A stretch of 64,000 nucleotides of DNA from Dichotomocladium elegans. Lineage: Eukaryota; Mucoromycota; Mucoromycetes; Mucorales; Lichtheimiaceae. The DNA is taken from contig JAIXMN010000024.1 in the NCBI GenBank assembly GCA_025716815.1, forward strand, positions 62,001-126,000, read 5' to 3'. A model generated the notes under the pieces. The model did not search any database and was not told the DNA's origin. It was given only the letters and a program-made list of their open reading frames with translations. Below, one piece after another: positions 48,604 through 59,918 of the stretch. Made by a program: the position numbers and the translations under genes. The stretch's first letter is position 1; the number at the start of each line of letters is the position of its first letter.

Positions 48604-49772
48604 ATGGGTAAAATTAAGTTACACCATAAAAAGATCTTTAACATTTTAATTAACATTGCCACCCGCCAATCCTTAGATCAGTTTCTGGGCACGGCACAAC
48701 TTCTCAATTTTGCAGATCTCAACTTTGGGTCCGCAGCGGGCGGACTCGAGTACAATATGCTTGATAACATGCTTCAGTCCCCTATACCGGCTACGCCTAC
48801 CCCACACGATCCGGGAACAGCAGCTTCCATGACATTTAACAAACCTGACGTCCTTGTGAAGAAGTATTCTCCCATACCAATGCCTCAAACGCCACCCACC
48901 CATCCAGCGACACGTAAGACCTCAGGCCCAACAAGAACACCTGCTGCGGTCTATAATGAAGTGAGGCAGCCATTCAACTACGCAGAGGGATTTCACTATT
49001 TGATTCGATATGTGCGAGAAAGGTGAGCTGGTGTTTCTTCTCCGGAAAAGCAATGATCCGCATATAACTGATCATCAAATGTTCTATAGAATGGGCCGTG
49101 AGGATTTGATGCGTATTAGCAGGGCACTTGCTCTTTTTCGACCTTCATTTCTAGCACTCATCATGAACCTAACCGAGGAAGACCTGGTGTTCATGGAGAA
49201 ATGCCTTCAACGCACATTGCTGGTAAAACTTACCATTGGGTATCCCAAAACGGAGAAAGAGTTATTGATATATATGTTGGATTTATTAGGAATACGAAAA
49301 GCTCATAAGCTTTTCAGGCACTCCCACGGTGGTTTGGCGGAGGACAGGCGAAATATGCCTTGTAGGCAAAGAGTTTTCGCTCTTGACACAATGGCCAAGG
49401 GATGTCTTAATGAACAAGAAGACATATATATATGAGGTAACAAAGGAAAATCCGTGAGGAGTTTTTTTTTTTTTTGCTAATTTGTGTATGGACAGTTGAT
49501 GGATAATGGATCCACTGTTGAATATTGGGAAAAGTTCTCGACCCATGCATTTGACAGCACGGATAAGTCGTGCACCTATTCGTGCATCCTCCGGACTCCA
49601 ACACAAAAACCTGTTCCCTGTACTTTTTGTTTTACCATTAAACGCGACATATTCGATCTTCCAAGCGTTATTGTTGGCAACGTAAGTTTGTGATCTGATT
49701 AATTATTTTTGTTATTACCAATCAACACGTGCATGTTTTTATCCCATGTAGTTTTTGCCGCTTTTGAGTTAG
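48604..49772 (+). CDS. ERT1/AcuK (Rds2)-like PAS protein without a visible Zn2Cys6 cluster
   Basis: Five exons, 48604-49022, 49090-49222, 49290-49436, 49496-49681 and 49752-49772, join to 906 nt (301 aa). The body matches the ERT1/AcuK/Rds2 family, zinc-cluster activators of gluconeogenesis: GLEYNMLDNML, then YNEVRQPFNYAEGFHYLIRY, then RISRALALFRPSFLALIMNL, then the PAS-like KLISFSGTPTVVWRRTGEI and WEKFSTHAFDST, ending VIVGNFLPLLS. Family members begin with a Zn2Cys6 DNA-binding domain, yet from this start there is none, and no complete cluster was found in the 0.9 kb upstream. Either an upstream exon was missed, or this is a truncated paralogue that cannot bind DNA by itself. The final exon encodes six residues and the stop. 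Confidence 0.8.
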
Positions 49773-49789
49773 CACATCATGCACACGCA

Positions 49790-49866
49790 TACAACGTACC
49801 CACACAGCGCGCGCACACACGCACACACGCATACACGCATACACACGCACACGCACACGCACACAC

Positions 49867-49907
<41 letters not shown>

Positions 49908-49930
49908 CACACGCGCGCGCGCACGCAGAA
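49790..49930. repeat. (CA)n microsatellite
   Basis: About 140 bp of CA/CG/CT dinucleotide repeats start 18 bp after the stop of the ERT1-like gene, in its presumed 3' UTR. It creates spurious open frames of Ala/His/Thr or Val/Cys/Arg on both strands. Confidence 0.95.
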
Positions 49931-50139
49931 GCATACATGATCAATCAAACCAAGCTGTCAAATCAACTCAGTTGAACTGTTGGATACCATCTACATAAAA
50001 AGGAACCATATGGCATGTAAATAAGCAACAAGAAACTCAAGTAATATTTATTATATATATATAAAGATAAATATATTATCAGTGAGAAGAGCAATTCGAG
50101 ACAGAGCAGAGTTGAGGATGGATGGGACGTAGCATTTGC

Positions 50140-50829
50140 CTATAGCTGATTTTCCAGCGCAAGTTCAAGCGCTCGACGAGAGGCTTGTTCTATCGCGAGC
50201 TGAGCCTGGAGCTTCTCGATCATGCTCAGGAGAGTTTTGGCCTCTTTGCTAGTCAATTGCGGGGCCTTGGCTGGAGCGTAATGGATGGCGCCCGGGCACG
50301 ATAGGCGTCTCGTACGTCTTAAGACAGGCGATGGGGATTTGCAATGGTAGCACAGGATTTTTGTATTAGCGTCATCATCCTCTCTTTCCGGTAGCTCTTG
50401 ATGGTGTTGATGTTGCTGTTGCTGTTGCTGTTGCTGCTCCTGTTGCTCCCGCTGCTGGTGGTAGGAGTGGTCATAGCTGTGGATATCGGAGGTTGTTGAT
50501 CCTTGTGGAAGGCTGCGAGTAGAGATGCCAGATTGGGACCGTGCTTCATGCTGTAGCTTCGGCTTTGTCTTCCCCTCTTGTTGCGTCGAGGGTGGATAAT
50601 GAACGAGCAAAGGAATATGCTTGACTTGTGGGACGTTCGTGGTAGGTGTGCCTGACTTTAAGGGCCTGTGGGACTTAAAACTCGAGGTCCGCCTAAATAG
50701 ATGAATTCTTTTATTGCTTGGCTGGCTAGCAGTAGTAGTAATAGGAACAGTAGAAGCAACCGTCTTCGTATTGGATGAAGGACCAGTTGTACGCAGGAAA
50801 TGGGCAAGTGTAGAGGTTTCCGTCAACAT
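50140..50829 (-). CDS. Hypothetical Ser/Gln-rich protein with C-terminal coiled coil
   Basis: A single exon of 229 aa starting MLTETSTLAHFLR. It is mostly low complexity (Ser/Thr/Pro, then a Gln/His tract). There is a CYHC pair at about residue 160 (ILCYHCKSPSPVLRRTRRLS), and the C-terminus is a predicted amphipathic helix (EAKTLLSMIEKLQAQLAIEQ, then ASRRALELALENQL). The basic RRTRRLS run near the CxxC could be a phosphosite or part of a small zinc-binding loop. No known family was recognised. The long uninterrupted frame with Met near a natural promoter and a pyrimidine-rich leader supports a real gene. Confidence 0.6.
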   Translation of the reverse strand: MLTETSTLAHFLRTTGPSSNTKTVASTVPITTTASQPSNKRIHLFRRTSSFKSHRPLKSGTPTTNVPQVKHIPLLVHYPPSTQQEGKTKPKLQHEARSQSGISTRSLPQGSTTSDIHSYDHSYHQQREQQEQQQQQQQQHQHHQELPEREDDDANTKILCYHCKSPSPVLRRTRRLSCPGAIHYAPAKAPQLTSKEAKTLLSMIEKLQAQLAIEQASRRALELALENQL

Positions 50830-51362
50830 GATGACAATACACGGTAAACAATCATCATCTCCCTCTCAAGCAGGATTTCCAGGTGATGGCTCCGCCTCCC
50901 GCCTCTCCCCTCCCCCCGCCTGCCATTTATATCTTATTTCTTGAATTACCAAATTCCCGTTTTTTTAAACAAATACAATGCTCCTCAAACTCCAAGATAC
51001 CGTTTTGTGCCGCTAGTATTTCCATACTCCTTTTCTCATTCTTCTTTTCTCCTCCTGATAAATCATAAAGTCAAACGAACATTACTTGTTGGATTCTAGT
51101 TGAAAAGTAGAATATGTGCACATCAGTTGTAACAGCGTTTGTTGGTTGCAAGTAGAAATTATACATGCTAAAATACAGTACGGGGCACCCACCTCGATCG
51201 ATTTCTAGATACCTTAGCAGCCATTACGCTTATTGTTTCGCACCCATGGAAATAGAGAGTAGGCAACGCCGCATGATTTGCAAATCAGGAGACTTCTAAT
51301 GATTTCATTGTTGCTTATTTCAATGGGGAGGGAGCAGTTGTCAGGAAACAGAATAACAGATG

Positions 51363-51390
51363 TGGGGGTGGGGGTGGGCGGCGGCGGCGG
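51363..51390 (+). repeat. Potential G-quadruplex / GGC repeat
   Basis: GGGGGTGGGGGTGGG runs into four GGC units: three G-runs of at least three plus further GG runs, in an otherwise AT-rich spacer upstream of the hypothetical gene at 50.8 kb. Confidence 0.55.
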
Positions 51391-52239
51391 ACGACGGCGA
51401 CGGCGGGTATCTTTTTGCAGAACACATAAAACGGCAAATTAATACATACACATCAAGGCAAAAAAAAGGAAAGCAATCGCGAGAGAACAAACAGCGGAGA
51501 CACCTCGATGTGAAAAAAGCAGGCGATGCCACAAGAGCAGATGCATAAGCAGCACATCATAAAATGAAAAGGAAGATGCCTATCTGCACAAGAGCAAGTC
51601 AAATCATGGGTCCAACACCGAGGTAAGTCCGGAATCCCTTTCATGGAACATTAGTGTGGTAAGGTTGACTGATCTGGAAACAGGACAGCATGTCCCTGGA
51701 CAGATGAAAAGCATCCATATCAGTATAGATCCTCAAGAGTAAGATCATCAAAGAGAGACTAAGGATGGATCGGATAATGAAGAACGTGCATTATTTATAT
51801 AGGAAATCAAATTTGAAATGCGGGGGGGGGGTTGTGGAGGAGCAGGAAGGAGGATTTACCACATTCATCACTATTATTTTTGCTTACGATGGTCCTTATA
51901 GTATAGGATGTTACAGGCTTAAATGTAATCACGTTGCTAACAGAGACTATTTTCTTATATAACGGAACTAGCGTAGAATAGACAGCGTTCTTCTTGTGAT
52001 TCATGTTTGGAATGTGAGGCTTGGTTGAGACCGGAGTATACACGTCTTCTCAACCGTAGCTTATCTCTTTTATTCATGGATCCTGTATCTCATATTCTGT
52101 ACGGAATAATAGCCAAGTCTGCCATTCACCTAGCAGCTCAACCAGTCGAGACACTCTTGTTTCTCTGAAGCGCTCTTCCTTCTTGCTTTATGACACTTAC
52201 TTTCATAACCGGTAAACCATCTATCAAGCCAGGTTCTCC

Positions 52240-52400
52240 CATATCATGCTCTGGGAAATGGATTTCCGTGTGATTGAAGAGAATACACTTCCTCGTCAGC
52301 AACATAGCCCATACGTCCCCGGTCAACCATTCTCATAATTAAACATGTCCCTCCCCGTCTTTGTAGACAAATTGATTGCTTATATGATATGTTTGTATAG
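52240..52400 (-). mobile_element. DDE transposase fragment (copy 3)
   Basis: On minus, SNQFVYKDGEGHV followed in another frame by ADEEVYSLQSHG matches SNLFFYKDGQGHV and EEMYSLQSVCS of the 58 kb copy. It is short, frame-shifted and dead. Confidence 0.5.
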
Positions 52401-52530
52401 ACGTGTTTTGACAACCATTTTTGCAGCATCATTCTGATTTGTTCATCTTGCGTAAAATTTCCTAGCAGATGCGACTTTCATTTTGAAGAAAATGCATATA
52501 AAGATGAAAACCTAATTCGGGCGTCGCTTG

Positions 52531-55500
52531 CTATTTTGCTTTTTGCCTCCGGTCTCTGTCACCTTGTAGTCGAAGGGATGAAGTCCCTATGTCGGTTCCA
52601 CTCTTGCCAAGAGATCCTGGTCTGCGCATCCTTTCGTCAAAAGCGGAGAATCGCCGTTTATTAAGCCCTGCTGCTCCAGCAAGGATGATGCCTTTACTCT
52701 TCTGCTTTTCGCTTGGTGATGCGGTCTGGTTGTCGCTCTGCGCTGCCAGATTTTCATTATCTGCATTAACACCTGCCGTAGTAGTAGTATCCGATGATGA
52801 TGTGCCTGCTCCTGAAGTGGTACCGGGAGACGCCTGAGATCCTGACGCCAGCGTCGTGGGCAGCTCCTTGTTAACTTGAGGCGATTTAAGTGCAGGTTTG
52901 TCCGTCGCCAGTCGCTTCCATTTCCTCCACCCTTCAAAATCAATAAGAGCCTGCATACATCCCCATTCGATGATCTTCTTTTCAAGCCATTCCAGGCTTA
53001 CAGGCTTTGTCAGAAAGTCGTTACAACCTGCGGCAAGCGCAGCGTGTCGATCAGATTCAAGGGAGGAAGCAGTCAGTGCGACAATGATCACCGGCGATCG
53101 GAAAATAGACGGTGGAAGTCCTTCTGTTGAAGGCAGCTGGGTGTTAGTTGGGGAGGACGTCGAATTCCCGTTGTCTGTTGTACTGGTCGACGAGGATGTA
53201 TTCATAGGTAAAACTCCAATTTGCTGCTCCTTTTCAATGGCTCGAATCTTTTTTGTGGCTTCTATGCCGTCCATAACCGGTAGTTGAATATCCATCTATT
53301 GCTTCATATTAAACTATTGTCTTCTTATTAATCCACTGTGACCATATTGTATACTCACGAGAACTAAGTGGAATCCGCCGCCTTTCCACATCTCAAGAGC
53401 CTCTTGGCCATTACTTGCTACTGAACAGTTAATCTTGTGTTTTTTCATCCACGTTGATAAAATAGCTTGATTAATCATGTTATCTGCAAGATACGAGCAA
53501 CATCAGCATCTTCCTGCTATTCTGCTATACATGTAGCTTACCTTCCACTATAAGCACATTGATAGGTGGACTGACAACATTCGCAAATGCTGAGCCTTTT
53601 CCCGACTTGCGTTTCTTATTTAACTTAAGATTCGTCATTCGCCGAGCAGTCTTCTGTTGCGAGACGCCCTTGTCGCTCCCAGCGGACGGGGAACTACCAC
53701 CAGGAACCTTGGTTGCCGGCTCTCCGAGAGAAGGTGCCATTCCTTCCTCAGATTTCATTGCCTCATCCTGAGTCGGCTCGCTTGTCGGTGTGAGTCGAGA
53801 CCTCCGTCCTTCACGAGGAGACTCTGATGGAGTAGGAGGCAGCGGGCTAGTTGACATAGGAGATGCATGATCTGCAGTACCAGGCTCTTGCTCCTGTTGT
53901 TGTCCTAGCTCCGTGTGTGATCGACGTCGTCCTGAAACGGCTCCCGCCGCTGCCGCTGCCGCTGCCGCTGCTCTATGATGGAGGGATGTACCACCGGGCG
54001 ATGACTGACCTTGCGTCACAGTCCCATTCATCATTGTAAAATAATTATTCGCTTCTGAAGTACTTTCATGACCAGATGATTGAGTTATCTGTTGCGGTGA
54101 GTAAACACCGCTAGTCGGTCGTCGTCGTCCTCCTCCTCCCTCATTAGGTGATCCACGGCGAGAACCTTTATCGGACTCATAGGCAGCATCCACTGAGGAA
54201 CCGCTTGGAGTTACTGGTGTATTCTGTTCGCGACTGAACGCTGAAGCTATTGAATACGGTGCTGGACTCAACGGAGATGTTGCAATCGGCAAAAAGTGAG
54301 GCTCCACAATCGAATTATTCCAAGCCGTGTGCAAAGCAGTGAGGAAACGGCGTGGGCCAGCCGGTTTAGGCACAACCACAAGACGAGGAAGAGAGAATGG
54401 CGGCAATGCAGGCATCGCAGAGAAGAGCTGAAGAGCGTCGCGCACTTTCTTGTAGTTTGTCGGAGAGGTGAAATGAATGATAGCCGTCGTTCCGTGGTGA
54501 AAAAAGTTGGGCGCCGGCGCGTTTACTGATTTGCTGGATTTGTGGCGTCGTAATTGTTGATGGTGCTGAAGAACATTGGCCGAAACAGGCGGTTGGTTGC
54601 GAAATTCCCGAAGTTTACGCTCAAGTGTTTCCACATCGTCATCAATCAAAACAAACGAGGGAGGGATAGAATGTATCTGCTCTTCAGCAATTAGTGGTGA
54701 GGGAACTTGTCGGCCTCCTGGTCGAGGTGAAGTCGTTGCCGGCATCTCCGCTGTACTCGGAGTAGATGGCTCGAGGGAATGAATATCGCGAGGAGAGCCT
54801 CGCTCACTTGAATAATCGTTTGGTGTCGCTGAGCCTTCAAAAGTCGCAGATGCATCTTGATTTACCACTGGAACATGGCTGATATCTGCATTCCAACTTG
54901 CCAGGCAGCTTGTGAGATGCTTAGCAAACACACTGCGCTCGCGCGCATGCAAAACCATCTTCAAACCCTTTAAGCTCTCAATAAATTTGATTAGCTCTTC
55001 AAGGGTCGGCTCACTGGAGAATGTGATGTTCGCGTATTGCTTGTACATCAACATGGCCGGCTCTTCAAGCAGCAAAAGCTTCCGGCGGCTATTGTCATTT
55101 CCCGGTTCAAGTTCCAGAATCACTTCGTACCGCGTGCGGCTATTGCCCACCCCATTTACGGAAAATTTGGCGTCAATGTACTCCAAAATCTTGGATGTTA
55201 TATTCGCATTCGGTAACACGGCCAGTGTGAGACCCTCGGGTATAGCTGGCGAAGCGGTATGGATAATCTCAAATGTCACTGTCAGTCTGCCAGTCGTGTC
55301 AGAGGCGGTAATATTAAGTCCAAGTTCTATACAGGCACCAGGGGTGCACCCTTCCAGAATATTCCTCAAAAGCTGAAAGAAAGTTAGTTGGAACACAATC
55401 TCCTATGATGTGAAAATGCTTACATTGAGCAATCCGTGGCGAATGGCCCCTTCATTGCCAATCACGCTTGTATAATGCATGCCATTGTCCGAATGGTAGA

Positions 55501-56584
55501 GAATCAAGTTAACGTCTAAATTTGCTGCCATTCCGGCCATCGCATCTGCGACATTCTGGACAAGATCGCCAATATCGAACTCGATTCGCGCGTCGCTCTT
55601 TGCTTCCTCTTTCAAAGAATTTGGAACCGCATGTTCCTCGTACGTCAGGTGAGAAAGTAGGCCCAGATGCGAGCTTACATAGCAGACTTGCTTGATGGTT
55701 GTATTGATTGCAGATATACTCGCGATTGGCACCGCGATAGAACAGGCGCTCAACAATTCGTGCGTATTTGTCAGGATAGTAGAGGGTGAGAATTGTTCAA
55801 GGGTTGTGATCACCATTAACGCAGCATCCTGTACTTCTTGCGATATTGTCGAGAGGAATGCTGAACGCTGATTAGCTAATGCTTCTACGCTCTTGTCAAT
55901 TCTTTCCTGGGCTTCTTTTCGTTCAGCCGAGATCTGTTCGAGATGCTGATTATGCAAATTATCGAGACGATGGGAAAGTATAATCGCGAAAATCCCGAGT
56001 ATAGACATAATATATGGTAAGGTCATGAAAGGTACCATGGTATTGATATGATAGATGGTCGATACAGCAAGCAGACAGTTGCACAATGCCCAATTCATGC
56101 GAATATGGTCTGTCCAAATGAGTACTGTAAGAACGACCGAAGAAAAAGTGTGTAGAGGCTGGGTCCATCCATAATTATGCTGTCGTGACAAAAGACTGAC
56201 GCTCGTAACCACACTAGAAACAGCGGAGAGGGTTAGGCCAAGAAGACCCAGTCGGCGTGCTTCCTGCGCCACAAGAATACATTTCTGCTGCGGGGGCAGC
56301 AGGATAGGTTGTGGTACGCCGTCCTCTATCTTGATAGTACCCGGTGCGCGAAGATCCTGAGACGTCCACTCAGACCGTAAGTAAGAGAGGTGTGGCCTCA
56401 CTCGGCCCCGAGGTATAGAATCGTCAGACGACAATCTCGAGAGGAGTGAGGCTACCTTATGGGGAGCTATAGGCGATGGCAGGTTTCCGTGGGTTGCAGC
56501 ATTGGAACATTCCTCTTCTGATAATTTGTCGGCAGTGGTAACTTTATGTTCGTGATGACTGTCAGCCGATGATGGGGATTGCAT
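52531..56584 (-). CDS. SSK1: Ssk1-type response regulator fused to a degenerate membrane histidine-kinase region
   Basis: This is the response regulator that feeds two-component phosphorelays into the HOG/stress MAPK cascade. Four exons, 56584-55424, 55372-53542, 53483-53359 and 53295-52531, total 3882 nt (1293 aa). Residues about 105-205 form four or so membrane segments. After a coiled coil comes FLSTISQEVQDA (about 243-254), where a kinase H-box would have SHE; the phospho-acceptor His is Gln249. A decayed ATPase-like region follows (HGLLNLLRNILEGCTPG). A long Ser/Pro-rich linker leads to a complete receiver: SPPINVLIVEDNMINQAIL, then MDIQLPVMDG with the acceptor Asp at about 1041, VALTASSLESDR, and LTKPVSLEWLEKKI-IEWGCMQALIDF, the Ssk1 signature. 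The C-terminus is polar. Start Met at 56584. Confidence 0.88.
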
Positions 56585-57577
56585 GAGAATGTCGCAGGTA
56601 GGTTAATAAGAGAGGAGAGAGGAGGCTAAAGAAGTTGCCTGAATAAGAAGTTGCTTATTCTGCGTAATGTAACTGGACTGGGTAGTAGCAGAAAGTAAAA
56701 AAAAAGAAAGAAGCGCTCCGAAGATCAACGAATGTAGAGATTATGATGAATCAATTAAGGGTAACTGGAATGGATCCCGCGGGTATGAGCGTGAAGGAGA
56801 AGAGAAAGAGAGAGAAAGATGAATACCAGCTTTCGGACCAGTGTTTGTTTCCTCCTCCGCAGAAAATGATTGGGGGGGAGATTTACACTATCCCAATATA
56901 TATGTCCACAGGAATTGCCTTGCTGTCCCTGCACAGTAGATATTTTTGGATGTAACCGCTTCCACTTTTATGGACCTGCGGTTTCAAGAATGATTGGTTC
57001 CGACTTCCGCAAGAAAAGCCCTTCTCCCAGAGCGCCTGTTACCAATCAAAATATCTTACTGATCTGTCATCCCAAGCTTAAAACCGGTGCATATGTGTCC
57101 GGTGATAAAAGAGAAAGTCCTTCCTCCCTTTTTGGGATTTCACTCATTCTACGCGATTGAAATCCTGGCGCCCAAGATAGATTCCACGCGGAAGCCAGTG
57201 CACATGAAGGCGATCTCGCTCACCGGTAATGGAATCTATATAAATATCGCTGCAATTTAGGTGAACCAATACGAAATTCCTCTACATCGTTAATGAACGA
57301 CACCGCAGTATGCGTATCAGACTTGGGATGTTAGATACGAATGTCAGTGATCCAAGTCGGTCAAAGCTCCCCTGATTATATTTGCGAGTGCAAACAGCAT
57401 TATATATATGTATGCTTGTCGTTTCCTGATTAGTCCAGCCAAGTACGGAAAACTCACACCAGATGAGTACTTTTATTTTCAAATAAATGGCGTATCAAGA
57501 TGGAAAGGATTTCACATCGATTGGTTGAGAGATTTTAGTCACCAACACTTTAACTTACCCCGAAGCTATCCAGATGT
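56585..57577. other. Intergenic region upstream of SSK1
   Basis: About 1 kb without a supported gene; a purine-rich AG stretch lies just upstream of the SSK1 start. Short frames only. Confidence 0.45.
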
Positions 57578-57597
57578 GTGTCGGCGATAACCGACAC
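57578..57597. repeat. Perfect 7-bp hairpin
   Basis: GTGTCGG and CCGACAC flank the loop CGATAA, at the outer (3') edge of the transposase copy, so it may be part of an element end. Confidence 0.45.
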
Positions 57598-58500
57598 GGA
57601 AAATCATCGCTGTTGGCGACCTCGTCCTGGTCCCCTCGGTCTCACCCTTCGCTTGTCACGCTCTGGTGATCTAGTGCTTCTTGCTAGACGCCTGTCACCG
57701 CCCGCAGGTGCTCGCCGAAAGCTTTCCGGGACCATGCCATGCTGCGCTTCATGTTAATATGGAATCCAGACTCATCAAGAAAAACGCAGTTTTTTCTAAA
57801 GTCGATGTGTCGGTCATGTCCCATCGCGCACCCAGTCAAGGCGTTCTTGGACCTTTGCATCGCTATTCCTGCCTACAGGCTGAAACTGAGCCATTTTCAA
57901 TGACAAGTTGCATTCGGTTTTCATAAATAGATGGAACGTCGTTTTGGATATTTTGCGACCCTCAAATCTCTGGAGCAGTTGCTCCGTCAGCTGCCCTAGG
58001 ACAATTGACGGATTCTCATCAACCCATTCTAAAATGCTCTTCGTTGAGAATGCGTGAATGACCTCTGCCTCTATGCTTCTTAAAAATGCTGCCAGGGTCC
58101 TTTTCGTACTATGATGCCCATCGTTGAGCTGAACGAATATGGATTCCTAGCTGTTTTGCAGCAGCTAATGCACTCGATGCCTTCTCAAACATCCGTTTGA
58201 AAAATCTGACCCTGCCTTGGTCAGTGTACGCTGTGTAATTGCGCTTGATCCCCGCTTCTTTCATCCGAATGTCTGTATCCTTTCGCTTGGGAATGTGTGT
58301 TGCAGTAAGCTCAGAGTTATCTTTACAAGATATGCTACGCAGATATTCTGTATGAGAACAAACGGATTGCAGAGAGTACATTTCTTCAACAATGACATGG
58401 CCTTGACCATCTTTGTAAAAAAATAGATTGCTCATTTCAGAATGTTTTTTTTTGTGCGACATCTTTCGCCGTGCATGCGACATTTGCTTTGTCATCACGC
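57598..58500 (-). mobile_element. Tc1/mariner-like DDE transposase relic (copy 4)
   Basis: On minus from 58440: MSNLFFYKDGQGHVIVEEMY, then IPKRKDTDIRMKEAGIKRNY, then FFKRMFEKASSALAAAKQLG with the HTH helix HIRSAQRWAS. Frameshifted remains of the catalytic part follow: FFLDESGFHINMKRSMAWS, containing the D-E-S/A-G-F motif of DDE transposases. Stops and shifts interrupt it. The 3' DDE Asp/Glu region is lost or scrambled. It ends about 200 bp upstream of SCO1. It is the same family as the copies at 10.9, 43.9, 52.3 and 63 kb. Confidence 0.7.
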
Positions 58501-58707
58501 GTAAAGATTTCTGGGCAAAACGCGACTTCTATTTTTGTAATCCACAGTGTATGCAGGCGTCGGGATTTATCCGCGGGCATTGGATTTTTCTGAGACTTCG
58601 ACAAATGACAGGAAAAAACCGTCACCGCCTGCGCGGGGGCACTACAAAGAGAGCCAGCACTTTAGACTACTGTTTGTATCCTTGACTTTTATTCACTCGC
58701 ATTCGAC

Positions 58708-59744
58708 ATGTTGCGAGCTAGGCTCTGTGCAGCCTTCACCCGAACAACCCTCGCTCCTCTTACACAGTCCTCCAGACCTGCATTCCGACATGCTACAGTC
58801 TCACGACGATGGCTCACAACGTCGAATGAGGACAAACTACGCAACCGCGCGGCCACCGGTGTATGTCACTAGAACACACACTGAAGGACGGACATAACAC
58901 TAACATTAAGTCTGCGCATGTCTACGGCTGTATAGCCTTTTACCTTGAAAGCTGCTGCTTTATTTTTAGGTACTGGTGTGGGTCTTTTGCTCTTCTTCCG
59001 GTCTGAAAAAGAGCGCGTCATGAAAGAACGTAAGTGGAGTGGTGGAGAGGGAGCACAAATGGGAAATATATATGCTGAAGAATGAGAGGATCATTAGGCG
59101 AAGAAAAGCAGAGAGAGACGGTCAAGTCGTATGGTAAACCCAAAATTGGAGGACCTTTCAATCTCGTGAATGCGGAGACGGGCGAGCGATTCGACAGCGC
59201 GACCGAGCTGGCTGGCCAGTTTCAGATGATCTATTTTGGGTTCACCCATTGTCCGGATATCTGCCCAGAGGAGTTGGACAAAATGGCAGAGGTGGTTGAC
59301 ATAACGAGTAAGTTGTCGCTGCTCTTATGGAAGCGAGGAATGCGATGATCACTCAACATGATCATGATCCAATCAGAGAAGGAGGTTGGAGACAAGGTTC
59401 TTGTACCTGTATTCATCACATGCGACCCTCGCCGTGACACGCCCAAGGTTGTCAAGGAGTATGTAAAGGATTTCCATCCCGACATGTTGGGTTTCACTGG
59501 CAGTCAGGAAGAGATTCGGCAAGTGGCGAAATCTTTCCGTGTCTACGTATCATCACCACCCGCCGTGGCTGAAGGTGAAGACTACCTTGTGGATCACTCG
59601 ATCTTCTTCTATCTGATGGATCCTGAAGGCAAGTTTGTCGACTGCTATGCTAAGGACACAACTGCAGAAGAGGTCGCTACCAGCTTTAAAAAATACTATG
59701 AACAATATATTGCAGAGGGTGGGAAGATCAAAAAATTAGAATAA
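58708..59744 (+). CDS. SCO1: Sco1 copper chaperone for cytochrome c oxidase
   Basis: This inner-membrane protein delivers copper to the CuA site of Cox2. Four exons, 58708-58858, 58970-59029, 59098-59307 and 59377-59744, give 789 nt (262 aa). The N-terminus is Arg/Ser-rich with an RRWLTT-type presequence; one membrane helix (GTGVGLLLFF, exon 2) is shorter than usual. The thioredoxin-like domain has GGPFNLVN, FGFTHCPDICPEELDKM with the copper-binding CxxxC, TCDPRRDTPKVVKEYV, and YLVDHSIFFYLMDPEG with the third ligand His. The C-terminus KKYYEQYIAEGGKIKKLE is typical. Complete. The promoter is confined to about 200 bp between a transposase relic and the start. Confidence 0.92.
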
Positions 59745-59918
59745 TTCCTTACTAACTAGAAGAAAGATAGCAATAAAGAAAAATGGTTCAGGAGTAGAAA
59801 AGGGGAAGTTTGGAATCGTAACGTGTATGGATGATACGGTGGTGCTTACGTGGGAAAGGGAGAGAAGGAGGAAGGGACAGTAACCAGACTTCCCTGTGAC
59901 TATTTAGCTACAGAAGTG

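Larger units (their letters stand above)
50830..52530. other. Intergenic 1.7 kb with G-rich tracts and a transposase fragment
   Basis: No gene seen. It holds a potential G-quadruplex (51363-51390), a 9-base G run near 51822 and a decayed transposase piece (52240-52400). Confidence 0.5.

Noticed and set aside
49709..49975. Open frames of His/Ala/Thr (plus) and Val/Cys/Arg (minus)
   Set aside because: They are created by the CA microsatellite and have no other coding signal.
52898..53287. Plus frames opposite SSK1 exon 4
   Set aside because: They are antisense to the conserved receiver domain, with no independent features.
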